Shown in pieces: positions 55,425 through 64,000 of a stretch of DNA of 64,000 nucleotides. This DNA is from an uncultured Granulosicoccus sp. (lineage in GTDB: Bacteria; Pseudomonadota; Gammaproteobacteria; Granulosicoccales; Granulosicoccaceae). Position numbers and translations under genes: made by a program. Where the stretch lies: NCBI GenBank assembly GCA_947499955.1, contig CANMQI010000003.1:1-64000 (forward strand), given 5' to 3'. How positions within the stretch are numbered: position 1 is the stretch's first letter; every line of letters begins with the position of its first letter. The notes under the pieces were generated by a model, which was given only the letters and a program-made list of their open reading frames with translations, did no database searches and was not told where the DNA came from.

Positions 55425-56597
55425 TCAATGCTCATAAGGGTCGGCTGCATCCCGCAGACCATCACCCAGAAAGTTGAAAGCCAGTACCACGACCACCACC
55501 GCACCGGCAGGCCAGACAAGCAACCACGGTGCAGACGAGATGGTGCGTATGTTCTGTGCATCCTGCAAAAGCACGCCCCAGGAAACCACCGGGGCCTTGA
55601 GACCAATGCCCAGGAATGACAAGGCTGTCTCGGCGACGATCATGGTCGGTATGGCCAGGGTCACCACCGCCAGAATATGACTGGTCAGCGACGGCAGAAT
55701 ATGTCGGAAGATGACACGTTTCGTGGTGCACCCATCCAGTTTGGCTGCGGTGACGAAATCCTCGTGACGTAGCGACAGAAAGCGGCCGCGTACCTCTCGT
55801 GCCAGCCCCGTCCATGCCAACAGCGACACAATCAGCGTGATGATGAAGTACACCTGCAGAGGCGACCAGGTCAGTGGGATGGCCGCGGCAAAACCCAGCC
55901 ACAAAGGAATGGTCGGCATTGCACTGATGACTTCGATCAGACGCTGCACCGCCAGATCCACCCAGCCGCCAAAATAGCCTGACAAGGCTCCCAATACCGT
56001 GCCGATGAGCAGGCTGGAAAACACCCCGATCAAACCGATCGACATGGATACCCGCGCACCATAGATCATCCGCGACAGCACATCACGCCCCAGCTTGTCG
56101 GTACCCAGAAGGTTCATGCTGTCCTTCGGGTTCAGCGGCCCGATCAAGTGGCGCTCCATGGGTATCAGTCCCCACAGTTCATAGGGCTCACCCTTGACGA
56201 AAAAACCGACCGGAATGATGACCTCCTTGTCCACGGTGAACGAACGACGCAGCGACTCGGGGTCCACGGTCATGCCATAGCCATTGACGTGGAGCTGAAT
56301 TGCCCGTTCACCGGCCTCGTTTTCGACGAAGAAACCGATGCTCTGTGGAGGTGCATAAGTCAGGCGTGGTTGGGATTTCGATGGCAGGGTTGGCGCGAGA
56401 AACTCTGCGAACACCGCAACAACATAGAAAAGCAGCACCACGACACCCGCGAACAGTGCCACCTTGTTCTGCCGGAACTTGATCCAGATGAGGCGCCATT
56501 GGCTGGCGACTTCCAGGCTACCGGTGTTGTCATCATCGGACAGCAAGGTGATGGCTGGCCTATCTTCAACAGTATTGATTGGATTGATCTGCGACAT
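55425..56597 (-). CDS. ABC transporter permease, DppC/OppC type
   Basis: 390 residues from ATG 56597; the frame extends to 56660. Membrane helices near 45-70 and 195-380, with the family motif GTDKLGRDVLSRMIYGARVS and the coupling loop LRHEDFVTAAKLDGCTTKRV. An unusually long periplasmic insertion (about 75-165) is present between the first helix and the core. The start lies within the stop of the previous permease gene. Confidence 0.9.
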   Translation of the reverse strand: MSQINPINTVEDRPAITLLSDDDNTGSLEVASQWRLIWIKFRQNKVALFAGVVVLLFYVVAVFAEFLAPTLPSKSQPRLTYAPPQSIGFFVENEAGERAIQLHVNGYGMTVDPESLRRSFTVDKEVIIPVGFFVKGEPYELWGLIPMERHLIGPLNPKDSMNLLGTDKLGRDVLSRMIYGARVSMSIGLIGVFSSLLIGTVLGALSGYFGGWVDLAVQRLIEVISAMPTIPLWLGFAAAIPLTWSPLQVYFIITLIVSLLAWTGLAREVRGRFLSLRHEDFVTAAKLDGCTTKRVIFRHILPSLTSHILAVVTLAIPTMIVAETALSFLGIGLKAPVVSWGVLLQDAQNIRTISSAPWLLVWPAGAVVVVVLAFNFLGDGLRDAADPYEH

Positions 56598-56598
56598 G

Positions 56599-57585
56599 TC
56601 AATGAAACCGGATACGAGGATCGAGAAGCGCCAGCAGGATGTCGGACAACAACATGCCAACCAGAGTCAGGACGCCCATCAACAGAATGAAGCTACCTGC
56701 CAGGTACATGTCCTGCGCAACCAGAGCTCGTAGCAACAATGGACCGGCAGTCGGCAGGTTCAGTACAATCGCCGTGATCGTGATACCCGATATGAGTTGT
56801 GGCAGAACCCAGCCAATGGCCGAGACGAACGGGTTCAATGCGATCCGCACGGGATAGCGCAGAATGACGGTGTGCTCAGGCAGACCCTTGGCCCTGGCCG
56901 TCAACACATAGGGCTTGTTCAGTTCATCGGTCAGGTTGGCGCGCAGGATACGAATCAAGGCAGCTGTTCCTGCGGTACCAATCACGACGACCGGTACCCA
57001 GACATGCTTCAACAGGTCGACAAACTTGGGCCATGACATGGCTTGCTCGACAAACTCCGGTGAGTACAGCCCGCCCACACTCTGACCAAAATACCGGAAC
57101 GACACATACATCAGTGTCAGAGCCAGAATGAAGTTGGGGATGGCAAGCCCAAGAAAGCCGAACAGCGTCGCGATGTGATCACCGATGGAGTGACGTCTGA
57201 CCGCAGAGTAAATACCAATGGGCAAGGAGACCGCCCAGACGAAGAGCAGTGACAGAAAGGAGATGCTGAGCGTTGCTCCCATTCGCTCCCAGATCAGCTC
57301 CGAGACCGGTCGGTTCCATTCGAATGAATAGCCGAAGTCACCCCGACTGACAATGCCCCAGATCCACTGAATGTATTGCATGTACATGGGCTCATCCAGA
57401 CCGTAGTTCTCGCGCATTCGCGCGATCTGATCAGCGGTGAATGTGACATCACTGTCAGCCATCGCGGCCAGTACGGATGTCAGGTAGTCCCCCGGAGGCA
57501 ACTGGATGATGATGAAGGAGATGATCGAGATGCCGAGCATCGTCGGCACCATCAGGAAAACCCTCTGGATGATATATCCCAGCAT
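56599..57585 (-). CDS. ABC transporter permease, DppB/OppB type
   Basis: 328 residues with six helices. The start MLGYIIQRVFLMVPTMLGIS is typical of DppB. The coupling motif lies in KPYVLTARAKGLPEHTVILR. It follows the binding-protein gene after 76 bp and forms the channel with the DppC-type permease. Confidence 0.92.
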   Translation of the reverse strand: MLGYIIQRVFLMVPTMLGISIISFIIIQLPPGDYLTSVLAAMADSDVTFTADQIARMRENYGLDEPMYMQYIQWIWGIVSRGDFGYSFEWNRPVSELIWERMGATLSISFLSLLFVWAVSLPIGIYSAVRRHSIGDHIATLFGFLGLAIPNFILALTLMYVSFRYFGQSVGGLYSPEFVEQAMSWPKFVDLLKHVWVPVVVIGTAGTAALIRILRANLTDELNKPYVLTARAKGLPEHTVILRYPVRIALNPFVSAIGWVLPQLISGITITAIVLNLPTAGPLLLRALVAQDMYLAGSFILLMGVLTLVGMLLSDILLALLDPRIRFH

Positions 57586-57661
57586 GGAGTATCAGTCCGC
57601 GTGTTGGCGTGGTGATTGAACGGCCGGCGGAAAAGACACCCCGCCGGCCACGACTGTCTGG

Positions 57662-59578
57662 TCAGCTCTTGAAGAACTGCTCGGGACGCGCAGGTCCGGG
57701 AGTCGGATAGGAGTAGGAATTGGGCATGCTGGGCAACACATTGTTCATGTCGTTCTTGACCACGCCATAGCTGTCGGGGGGTAAGGTGACACCAAAGACC
57801 AGGAATTGTCGGGCGGCCTCTTCAAGCAATTCGACCATGATCTGCTTCTGAGCATCCGGGTCGGCTGTTGCCAGAAGAGTCTTGTAGCGCTCTTGCTGCT
57901 GCAAGACATCCTCTGGTGGCTTGATGGCGTTCTCGTTCTCAGGGTCACTGAAATACAGAGCCCAGCCTGAAGCGTAGAAACTGTTTCGCGACGAGGCCAC
58001 GAAATAGCGAGGATCGAGCATTGCCCCGATTCCGTTATTCGCTCCGAACTGATGAGCAGAGGCATCGAACTCACGGCCACCGCGCACGCGTGTTTCCCAC
58101 AGTGAACGATCCATGGTGCGCATTTGCGCATCGATACCCACCGCCTGAAAATTGGGCAATGCCAGCTCGAACATGTCGAGAAAACTGGATCGAGCCTGAT
58201 CGATCTCGAAGATGATGGTGACGCGCCGACCTTCCTTGTCCAACCGGTACCCTTCATCATCCCTGTTCGGAATGATCCCATCCAGAATGCTGTTCGCCTG
58301 GTCTGCATCGTATTCGGTGTATTGGTAACTCAAGGTCGGGTTATGCAGAGGGTCCCCTTCGAGAATGGACGGCTGCGCAGGCTTCCCCTGACCCACGAAG
58401 ATGGCGTCGATGATGGACTGCCTATCGAGGGCATGTGACAAGGCCACCCTGAAATCACGATTATTGAACAGCTCGTTCTTGACAGGATCCGTATGGTTGA
58501 GATTCAGCATGAACACCATCGCGTTCACCGCCGTCTCCTTGAGTGTGAAGAAGTCATAGTTGCCCGCCTCCTTGCTGTCATACAGCACTGGCTTGTTCAC
58601 CGTAGTATTGATATACAAGCCCATGTAATCGATCTCACCCTGTAGCGTTTTCAATAGCAGGACTTCGGGGTCGGCCACCATCTGGTAGACGACTCTGTCC
58701 AGATAGGGCAACTGATTTCCCGCCGTGTCCACCTTGAAATAGTAGGGATTGCGTTCTGCGATGGCACGCTCGGTATCTTCACCCGGCGCTGTGGTGAACT
58801 TCCAGGCCTCGATCGTAGGGCGTCTGGAATTCTGATAGTAGATACTGTCGTCCATGATGCCGCTCTCGCGGTGAAACAGCGCAATCCAGTCGTTCAGGTC
58901 ATTTTCCCTCGCCAGCTCGTTCGCCTTGGGGTTGTATTTCAAGTGGAACTGCTTGAGGTAATGTGCAGGGCATCGCGTTGTCAGATCATGCCCTCCACGT
59001 GCCATGTTTTGCAGGAAAAACCCGTTCGGCGTCTTGAAATGAACATTGAAATGATATTCATCGACAACTTCAAGCGTTGCCGTTTCATCACCTGACGACC
59101 AGTAGGACTGCGACCGTGTGCCACCAACAAGCTCATCCTGAAAGATGTCGTCGAACCAGAAGCGCACATCTTCCGTGGTATAGGGCTCTCCATCCGACCA
59201 CTTCATACCTTCACGCAATGTGAAGCTGTAAACGGTGGCCTCTGCGTTGACATCCACACTTTCTGCCACATTGGGAATGACCCCGGCCCATTCAGGATCA
59301 AAGCGTATCTGCGGCTCATAGCCCTGATAACGAACCAGCATGACCAGCGAACCGACGCCGACCAGTGCGTTATTCCATGTGCCGCCATGCTTGCCGATTC
59401 GATCGGTCGGCGTAATCACCAGGGGATTAAGGGGAAGTCGATGTGCAAGGGGTGGTAGTGAGTCAGCCTCAACCAGTGACTTCAGGGGGTCCGTCTCCGC
59501 CAGGGCGGGACCCGCTAACGACATGGCGACAAAAGTGGCGGTGGATGACAGCAAGAACTGCCGGCGACTGATAGACAT
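57662..59578 (-). CDS. ABC transporter solute-binding protein, family 5, with Tat signal
   Basis: 638 residues. A twin-arginine start, SISRRQFLLSSTATFVAMSL, is cut near ALAETD. The mature protein is a large family 5 binding protein: SFTLREGMKWSDGEPYTTED is the classic motif. ATG 59578 has GGAGGG 8 nt upstream; TTG 59581 is a spurious extension. Some family 5 systems carry oligosaccharides and not peptides; the downstream GH42 enzyme and the LacI regulator support a galactoside ligand here. Confidence 0.92.
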   Translation of the reverse strand: MSISRRQFLLSSTATFVAMSLAGPALAETDPLKSLVEADSLPPLAHRLPLNPLVITPTDRIGKHGGTWNNALVGVGSLVMLVRYQGYEPQIRFDPEWAGVIPNVAESVDVNAEATVYSFTLREGMKWSDGEPYTTEDVRFWFDDIFQDELVGGTRSQSYWSSGDETATLEVVDEYHFNVHFKTPNGFFLQNMARGGHDLTTRCPAHYLKQFHLKYNPKANELARENDLNDWIALFHRESGIMDDSIYYQNSRRPTIEAWKFTTAPGEDTERAIAERNPYYFKVDTAGNQLPYLDRVVYQMVADPEVLLLKTLQGEIDYMGLYINTTVNKPVLYDSKEAGNYDFFTLKETAVNAMVFMLNLNHTDPVKNELFNNRDFRVALSHALDRQSIIDAIFVGQGKPAQPSILEGDPLHNPTLSYQYTEYDADQANSILDGIIPNRDDEGYRLDKEGRRVTIIFEIDQARSSFLDMFELALPNFQAVGIDAQMRTMDRSLWETRVRGGREFDASAHQFGANNGIGAMLDPRYFVASSRNSFYASGWALYFSDPENENAIKPPEDVLQQQERYKTLLATADPDAQKQIMVELLEEAARQFLVFGVTLPPDSYGVVKNDMNNVLPSMPNSYSYPTPGPARPEQFFKS

Positions 59579-59732
59579 CAAAATCCCTCCCAGGTGAAGA
59601 GCTCTACTTGGCCCATGTGAATTAGTCTGGAATTATCATTTTGTTAGGTCAAGCGTTATGTTGCAATTAACCTAACGAAGTTTTATTTTGTTAGATTCCT
59701 AGACTCTCTCCTGAATGGATCGGATGCATCAG
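59579..59732. promoter_or_regulatory. Divergent promoter region with LacI-type repeats
   Basis: ATTTTGTTAG occurs at 59638-59647 and exactly again at 59685-59694, 47 bp apart. CCTAAC at 59671-59676 is an inverted partner of GTTAGG (59643-59648). The sites lie between the binding-protein gene and the LacI-type gene, so they are good candidates for operator half-sites. Confidence 0.55.
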
Positions 59733-60713
59733 ATGCCAAAAGTCACCTTGCAAGCCATTGCGGAAGCCGCCGGGGTCTCCAAGTACGCTGTCTCGCGAGC
59801 GCTCGCGGGCAAACCCGGCGTGAGCGATGCCACCCGTATTCGCATCAATGAGCTGGCAAAGGAGCTGGGTTATCGACGAACCACCAGCGCCGCTTCCAAG
59901 ACACTTGCCGTTCTGTGCGAGGATGCCGACATGATCAATGGCGAAGTCAATCAGAAGATCATGAGCGGTATTCGGGATGAGGCTCACCGCAGTGGCTTCG
60001 ACCTCATTGAACTGCAGACAACAGGCGCACGTCGCTTGTCCGATGTGGCAGACCGCACAGATGGACTGATCTTCGTGGGCGTCAACCGGCCCGAAGTGCT
60101 GGATGCCGCCGCGAAGCTGGGCGTACCTCTGGTCAAGGTCGGCACCTTCGACTTGCTCGAACAATCCGATATCGTGCGTGGTACCAATTACGAAAACGGG
60201 CGTGTCATTGGAGAGATGCTCCTCCAGAAAGACCACAGGAAAATGGTCTTCGTACGCGGCCGGCGTGACTTTCGGGGTCGGCAGGAAAGGTTCAACGGTT
60301 TCAAAGCCTCAACCTTTCACACCCCGGACGCGACAGTCTACGATTTGCGCTGGACAGATTCCGATGACCTCGACAAACAACTCAGTGAGCTGCTGGCAGA
60401 GCCTGATCCGGCTACCGCATTCTTCTGCGCCCACGACGGTCTTGCAGTAACCATCATGTCCGAACTGCTGACCCGAAACATACGCATTCCGCAGGATGCC
60501 TCACTGATCGGCCATGGGGATTACGTCACAGCCCAACACGTACGCCCGCCACTGACCACCATCCGAACACCGGGTACTGCCTTCGGCCGCGAGGCGGTAA
60601 GGCTGCTGAAGGACCGTATGGAAAATCCTGACAACATCGAGTATCGCGTCCGCATCCAGATACCGAGCGAAATCATCATGCGCGATACCGTAGGAGTGTG
60701 CCGCAAACGTTGA
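59733..60713 (+). CDS. LacI-family transcriptional repressor of the galactoside operon
   Basis: 326 residues from ATG 59733 (earlier ATGs at 59715 and 59724). The helix-turn-helix is VTLQAIAEAAGVSKYAVSRA (about 4-23) with the hinge helix near 48-56, and a sugar-binding periplasmic-type domain follows: EMLLQKDHRKMVFVRGRRDF and AFFCAHDGLAVTIMSELL. Divergent from the GH42/ABC operon. Confidence 0.93.
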   Translation: MPKVTLQAIAEAAGVSKYAVSRALAGKPGVSDATRIRINELAKELGYRRTTSAASKTLAVLCEDADMINGEVNQKIMSGIRDEAHRSGFDLIELQTTGARRLSDVADRTDGLIFVGVNRPEVLDAAAKLGVPLVKVGTFDLLEQSDIVRGTNYENGRVIGEMLLQKDHRKMVFVRGRRDFRGRQERFNGFKASTFHTPDATVYDLRWTDSDDLDKQLSELLAEPDPATAFFCAHDGLAVTIMSELLTRNIRIPQDASLIGHGDYVTAQHVRPPLTTIRTPGTAFGREAVRLLKDRMENPDNIEYRVRIQIPSEIIMRDTVGVCRKR

Positions 60714-61281
60714 TGTCACGCAGCTGTCGTCACCGGATAATACGACAAAGGCACTTCTCGTATGCCTTGAAAAGCCAGGAGAGGAGTTCTATGCCTGATT
60801 CGGCAGCGTGTAGGCAATCCTGTCATCGTCTATCGAGATGTATTCTTTCGCCTGCAGTTCGTCCAAAAACACCTAAAATTCATCGTCTTTCATTTTCGCG
60901 GAAAAAAGCAAATTGATCGAATTCTTGAGCGTCTCGACCCTACCTGGAAGAGACCGCCCTCTACCGGCCAGGTTTCTTTACGATGACAGCTATCTCGTCC
61001 TCGTGTCTGCCTGCATTTCTCACACGTAAAGCCGGGATTTTCGCAACTTCATCCACTCGGCATGCCTTGATGCAATGGGCCTTCAAATGAGCGACAAGCG
61101 GCTCGCCCCCCCCATGTCCTTAGACACGATATCAATGCGTGCCCCGGGTTCTTCAATCGATAGTCTGCCAATATGAAATGCCCTATGGAAATCGAGTGAA
61201 TTCTTCTAAACACGTCGCCACCACAGCTCCCCGCCCTCGGACTTCACCATGGTGAGTCATCAGGCAGGGAGCGTAGCCTTT
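60714..61281. other. Gap holding a decayed gene
   Basis: About 610 bp separate the LacI gene from mmsA. On the minus strand it contains a broken NYN/PIN-like gene (60789-61205). I see no promoter or other gene in the remainder. Confidence 0.5.
60789..61205 (-). pseudogene. Decayed NYN/PIN-like nuclease gene, frameshifted
   Basis: Read in successive frames on the minus strand, the DNA gives NSLDFHRAFHIGRLSIEEP, then GARIDIVSKDMG, then (frameshift) AHLKAHCIKACRVDEVAKIP and ALRVRNAGRHEDEIAVIVKK, then (frameshift) SLPGRVETLKNSINLLFSAK, and after an in-frame TAG, FLDELQAKEYISIDDDRIAY ending TLPNQA-stop. The order and wording (DFHIAY-x-GRL, HIVSKD, a C-terminal FLDELQ winged-helix-like end) resemble NYN/PIN-domain proteins of about 220 residues. 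The N-terminal nuclease strand is missing. At least two frameshifts and one stop show it is dead. Confidence 0.65.
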
Positions 61282-61333
61282 CTTATCAGCCCTACTTATC
61301 AGCCCTACTTATCAGCCCTACTTATCAGCCCAG
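61282..61333. repeat. Four tandem 13-bp repeats across the mmsA stop codon
   Basis: CTTATCAGCCCTA occurs at 61282-61294, 61295-61307 and 61308-61320, with a fourth unit CTTATCAGCCCAG at 61321-61333 (11 of 13 matching). The fourth copy encodes the last codons and TGA of mmsA on the minus strand, so the others are duplicates of the gene end. Confidence 0.9.
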
Positions 61334-62827
61334 AGTCGGCATCACGAACTCTGCATCACTGCGTTGACCATCAGGCCAGCGAGTGGTGGTGGTCTTGATG
61401 CGTGTGTAGAAGCGAACACCTTCCATACCGTGCATGGAATGATCACCAAAGATCGATGCCTTCCAGCCGCCGAAGCTGTGGAATGCCATGGGCACGGGAA
61501 TCGGTACATTGATGCCGATCATGCCGACTTCCACATCCTGGCTGAAGGCGCGTGCCGTATCACCGTCACGGGTGAAGATGGCCGTGCCGTTGGCAAATTC
61601 ATGGCTGTGAACCAGATCCAGCGCCTCCTGATAGGAGTTGCGACGAACCACGGACAATACCGGACCGAAGATCTCATCCTTCCAGACAGACATATCCGGT
61701 GTGACATTGTCCAGCAAGGTGCCACCCAGGTAGTATCCGTTCTCGAAGCCCTGCTTGTCCTGCTTGAAACCACGACCGTCGATAACGACTTTTGCGCCTT
61801 CTGCCTCACCCGCATCGATATAGCCACTGACCTTGTCACGATGCTGTGCGGTAACCAGTGGTCCCATCTCGGAATCGCTGTCGGAGGTAGGTCCGATTTT
61901 CAGGGCATTGATCTTGGGGATCAGCTTTTCGATCAGCGCATCGGCAACCGCATCGGTGACCGGTACGGCAACCGAGATAGCCATGCAACGCTCACCAGCC
62001 GAACCGTAGGCGGCGCCCATCAGTGCGTTGGCCGTCATGTCCAGATCTGCATCAGGCATGATGATGGCGTGGTTCTTCGCACCACCCAGTGCCTGTACTC
62101 GCTTGCCATTGCTGGTACCGGTCGTATAGATGTACTTGGCAATCGGTGTCGAGCCGACAAAGCTGATGGCCTTGACGTCCGGGTGGTTCAACAGCGCATC
62201 AACCGCTTCCTTGTCACCTTGAACCACATTGAAAACACCCTCAGGCAAACCGGCTTCTGTCAGCCACTCGGCCATTTTCAGAGACGCGGATGGAACACGC
62301 TCTGATGGCTTCAGGATGAAGGTGTTGCCACAGGCCAGAGAGACCGGGAACATCCACATGGGTACCATGGCGGGAAAGTTGAACGGCGTGATACCGGCAC
62401 ACACACCCAGGGACTGGCGAATGTTGTGACTGTCTACGCCGGTGCCCACGTTTTCAGAGAAATCGCCTTTCAGGAAGCTGGGAGCACCGATGGCAAATTC
62501 CACCACTTCCAGACCACGGGTCACTTCACCCAGAGCATCTTCATGTGTCTTGCCATGCTCTGAGGCCAGGATGCCGGCCAACTCGTCAGCGCGCTCCCAC
62601 AGAATCGACTTGAAGCGATCCAGTACGCGAGCGCGTCGCAATGCAGGTGTCTTGGACCAGGCTGGCCAGGCGGCCTTGGCAGCCGCAACCGCGGTATCGA
62701 CGTCTGCAGCAGAGGCCAGCAGAACGTTCTTTTCCGACTCACCCGTCGCCGGATCGTAGACGGCTTGCGTGCGGCTGGAGGTCCCGTTGGTAGCGGAACC
62801 ATTGATGTAGTGTGCGATGTCGTTCAT
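61325..62827 (-). CDS. mmsA: Methylmalonate-semialdehyde dehydrogenase (CoA-acylating)
   Basis: 500 residues, normal for the family. Catalytic Cys281 is in GSAGERCMAISVAV, where the family replaces the general-base Glu of ordinary aldehyde dehydrogenases. GKTHEDALGEVTRGLEVVEF, GVCAGITPFNFPAMVPMWMF and FGGWKASIFGD are MmsA/IolA hallmarks. It converts methylmalonate or malonate semialdehyde to propionyl- or acetyl-CoA (valine, inositol, beta-alanine). ATG 62827 has AAGGAG 8 nt upstream. Divergent from a LysR gene. Confidence 0.94.
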   Translation of the reverse strand: MNDIAHYINGSATNGTSSRTQAVYDPATGESEKNVLLASAADVDTAVAAAKAAWPAWSKTPALRRARVLDRFKSILWERADELAGILASEHGKTHEDALGEVTRGLEVVEFAIGAPSFLKGDFSENVGTGVDSHNIRQSLGVCAGITPFNFPAMVPMWMFPVSLACGNTFILKPSERVPSASLKMAEWLTEAGLPEGVFNVVQGDKEAVDALLNHPDVKAISFVGSTPIAKYIYTTGTSNGKRVQALGGAKNHAIIMPDADLDMTANALMGAAYGSAGERCMAISVAVPVTDAVADALIEKLIPKINALKIGPTSDSDSEMGPLVTAQHRDKVSGYIDAGEAEGAKVVIDGRGFKQDKQGFENGYYLGGTLLDNVTPDMSVWKDEIFGPVLSVVRRNSYQEALDLVHSHEFANGTAIFTRDGDTARAFSQDVEVGMIGINVPIPVPMAFHSFGGWKASIFGDHSMHGMEGVRFYTRIKTTTTRWPDGQRSDAEFVMPTLG

Positions 62828-62920
62828 TGGAGGTCTCCTTGAGTTCACGAGGCAAGACTATCGACTTTCATCATCCGGATATATACTTGAAAACAATTAC
62901 CTATTCTCCAAAAACGGATA

Positions 62921-63802
62921 ATGAACTGGGATGACCTGAAGTACTTCCTTGCCGTGGCTCGTGAAGGACAGATTCTGGGCGCATCCAGGAAGCTTGATGT
63001 GTCTCAGGCGACGCTGAATCGACGTATCAGCAACCTGGAGCAGGACCTGGGCAAGAAGCTGTTCGACCGCTCGACCACCGGCTGCGTCCTGCTCGCCCCC
63101 GGGCAGGTACTGCTTGAGCATGCCGAACGGGTCGAGAACGAAATGATCCAGACAACAGCCGATCTGCGGGACGATACCCAGGTGCTCTCGGGTACCGTGC
63201 GCATCGGCGCTCCGGACGGCTTCGGAGTCAGCTTTCTGGCCCCGCGGCTGCACCAGCTTGCAGATTTACACCCACAGTTGCAGATACAGCTGGTGCCCAT
63301 GCCTCGCGTTTTCTCCCTGTCGCAACGCGAAGCCGATATCGCCATCACCATCGGACGGCCCAAGAAGGGCCGCCTGCGCGTCAGGAAGCTCACTGACTAT
63401 TCGCTGAGTCTGTATGCCTCCAGACGCTATCTTGAGCAACGGGGCACGCCACAACAGCTCAGCGATCTGAACCAGCATCGACTGGTCGGCTATGTCGAGG
63501 ATCTGATCTATTCATCGGAGCTGGAATACAACAGGCAGATATTCAGCAGCTGGCGCTCGGATATCGAGATTTCCGGCGTCATCGGTCAGTTCGAGGCCGT
63601 TCGCGCCGGTGCCGGTATCGGTGTGCTGCATGATTTCATGGCAGTCAGGGACAAAACGCTGATTCCAGTGCTTCCCGCTGACTCGACGCTCTCCAGAAGC
63701 TACTGGATGGTGTGGCATGAAAGCCTGAAGAACAGCCGCCGCGTGCAGGTCGTTGTGGATTTCCTGACGCAGGCGGTGAAAGCCTCAGCGGAGCGGTTCT
63801 GA
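62921..63802 (+). CDS. LysR-family transcriptional regulator next to mmsA
   Basis: 293 residues. Helix-turn-helix at MNWDDLKYFLAVAREGQILG and SRKLDVSQATLNRRISNLEQ, then the effector domain from about 90. The 93-bp spacer to mmsA contains ATCCGGAT and ACGGATAATG, possible operator halves. It probably controls mmsA. Confidence 0.92.
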   Translation: MNWDDLKYFLAVAREGQILGASRKLDVSQATLNRRISNLEQDLGKKLFDRSTTGCVLLAPGQVLLEHAERVENEMIQTTADLRDDTQVLSGTVRIGAPDGFGVSFLAPRLHQLADLHPQLQIQLVPMPRVFSLSQREADIAITIGRPKKGRLRVRKLTDYSLSLYASRRYLEQRGTPQQLSDLNQHRLVGYVEDLIYSSELEYNRQIFSSWRSDIEISGVIGQFEAVRAGAGIGVLHDFMAVRDKTLIPVLPADSTLSRSYWMVWHESLKNSRRVQVVVDFLTQAVKASAERF

Positions 63803-64000
63803 GAGCAGTCTCACAGAGGCTCCCCGGCTGCCGGTGAAAACCCGGGCGGGTTCTCGATTTCGGCATGCAGCCCTGCCTGACGGCTATTCGTCAAATAGGC
63901 AATCATTACAACCACTTACGAACCATTACACCGAGGAGTCAATTTTACGCCACCTTTAAATGAATCGTATCCAGCTGTTTTTCCTGAAGTTTTCATTTCC

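Noticed and set aside
63803..64000. Short stem AACCC/GGGTT near 63840 as terminator of the last LysR gene
   Set aside because: Only 5 bp with a 4-nt loop and no T-run, so it is too weak to call.

Overview
The window is about 55% GC, gene-dense and typically proteobacterial. It carries Tat and Sec signal peptides, TPP riboswitches, LysR, GntR, LacI and AraC regulators, UPF0060/YnfA, sulfatases and plant or algal sugar catabolism. I infer a heterotrophic, probably marine or plant-associated gammaproteobacterium. That placement rests on gene content only and is low confidence. I saw no rRNA, tRNA, CRISPR array, phage module or intact insertion sequence.

Layout. 1-10.1 kb is a minus-strand block of proteases and hydrolases: a subtilisin-like protease with a vWA domain running off the left edge, a chemoreceptor remnant, a ComEC-type metallo-beta-lactamase gene following a cytoplasmic S8 protease gene, an envelope protein, an alpha/beta-hydrolase lipoprotein and a DUF2235 hydrolase. 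10.2-14.1 kb holds a CPA1 antiporter with a cyclic-nucleotide-binding tail, YnfA and a flavin-reductase-like protein. 14.2-26.1 kb is a complete D-apiose/D-apionate locus: apsD and a GntR regulator on the minus strand, divergent from apnL, a RuBisCO-like protein gene, oiaK, apnO and a four-gene sugar ABC transporter.

26.1-31.3 kb is a scarred region. It has one intact sulfatase, a fused pair of broken genes (alpha/beta hydrolase and peptidase C26), a SnoaL-like periplasmic protein with a LysR regulator, and a sulfatase start fused in frame to an aminotransferase tail. 31.3-42.5 kb carries AraC/SDR, phosphoglucomutase, a TauD-like oxygenase, threonine dehydrogenase, RluF, a GNAT protein, an enolase-superfamily enzyme and a Calx-beta surface protein with a C-terminal sorting tail.

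43.1-47.1 kb is the most interesting part. Two divergent TPP riboswitches face away from each other. One leads an SDR plus flavin-dependent monooxygenase operon, the other a sodium:solute symporter, which suggests an uncharacterised thiamine-related pathway. 47.1-51.3 kb has a UbiA prenyltransferase and a hybrid histidine kinase with a periplasmic binding protein. 51.5-60.7 kb is a GH42 beta-galactosidase operon with an Opp-type transporter under a LacI regulator. After a decayed NYN/PIN-like gene come methylmalonate-semialdehyde dehydrogenase and a divergent LysR regulator.

Intergenic repeats recur. They include a roughly 60-bp element present twice, short tandem repeats that span the stop codons of apnO and mmsA, a 9-bp GATGCATGA array, and a 67-bp near-identical repeat at the two sulfatase starts.
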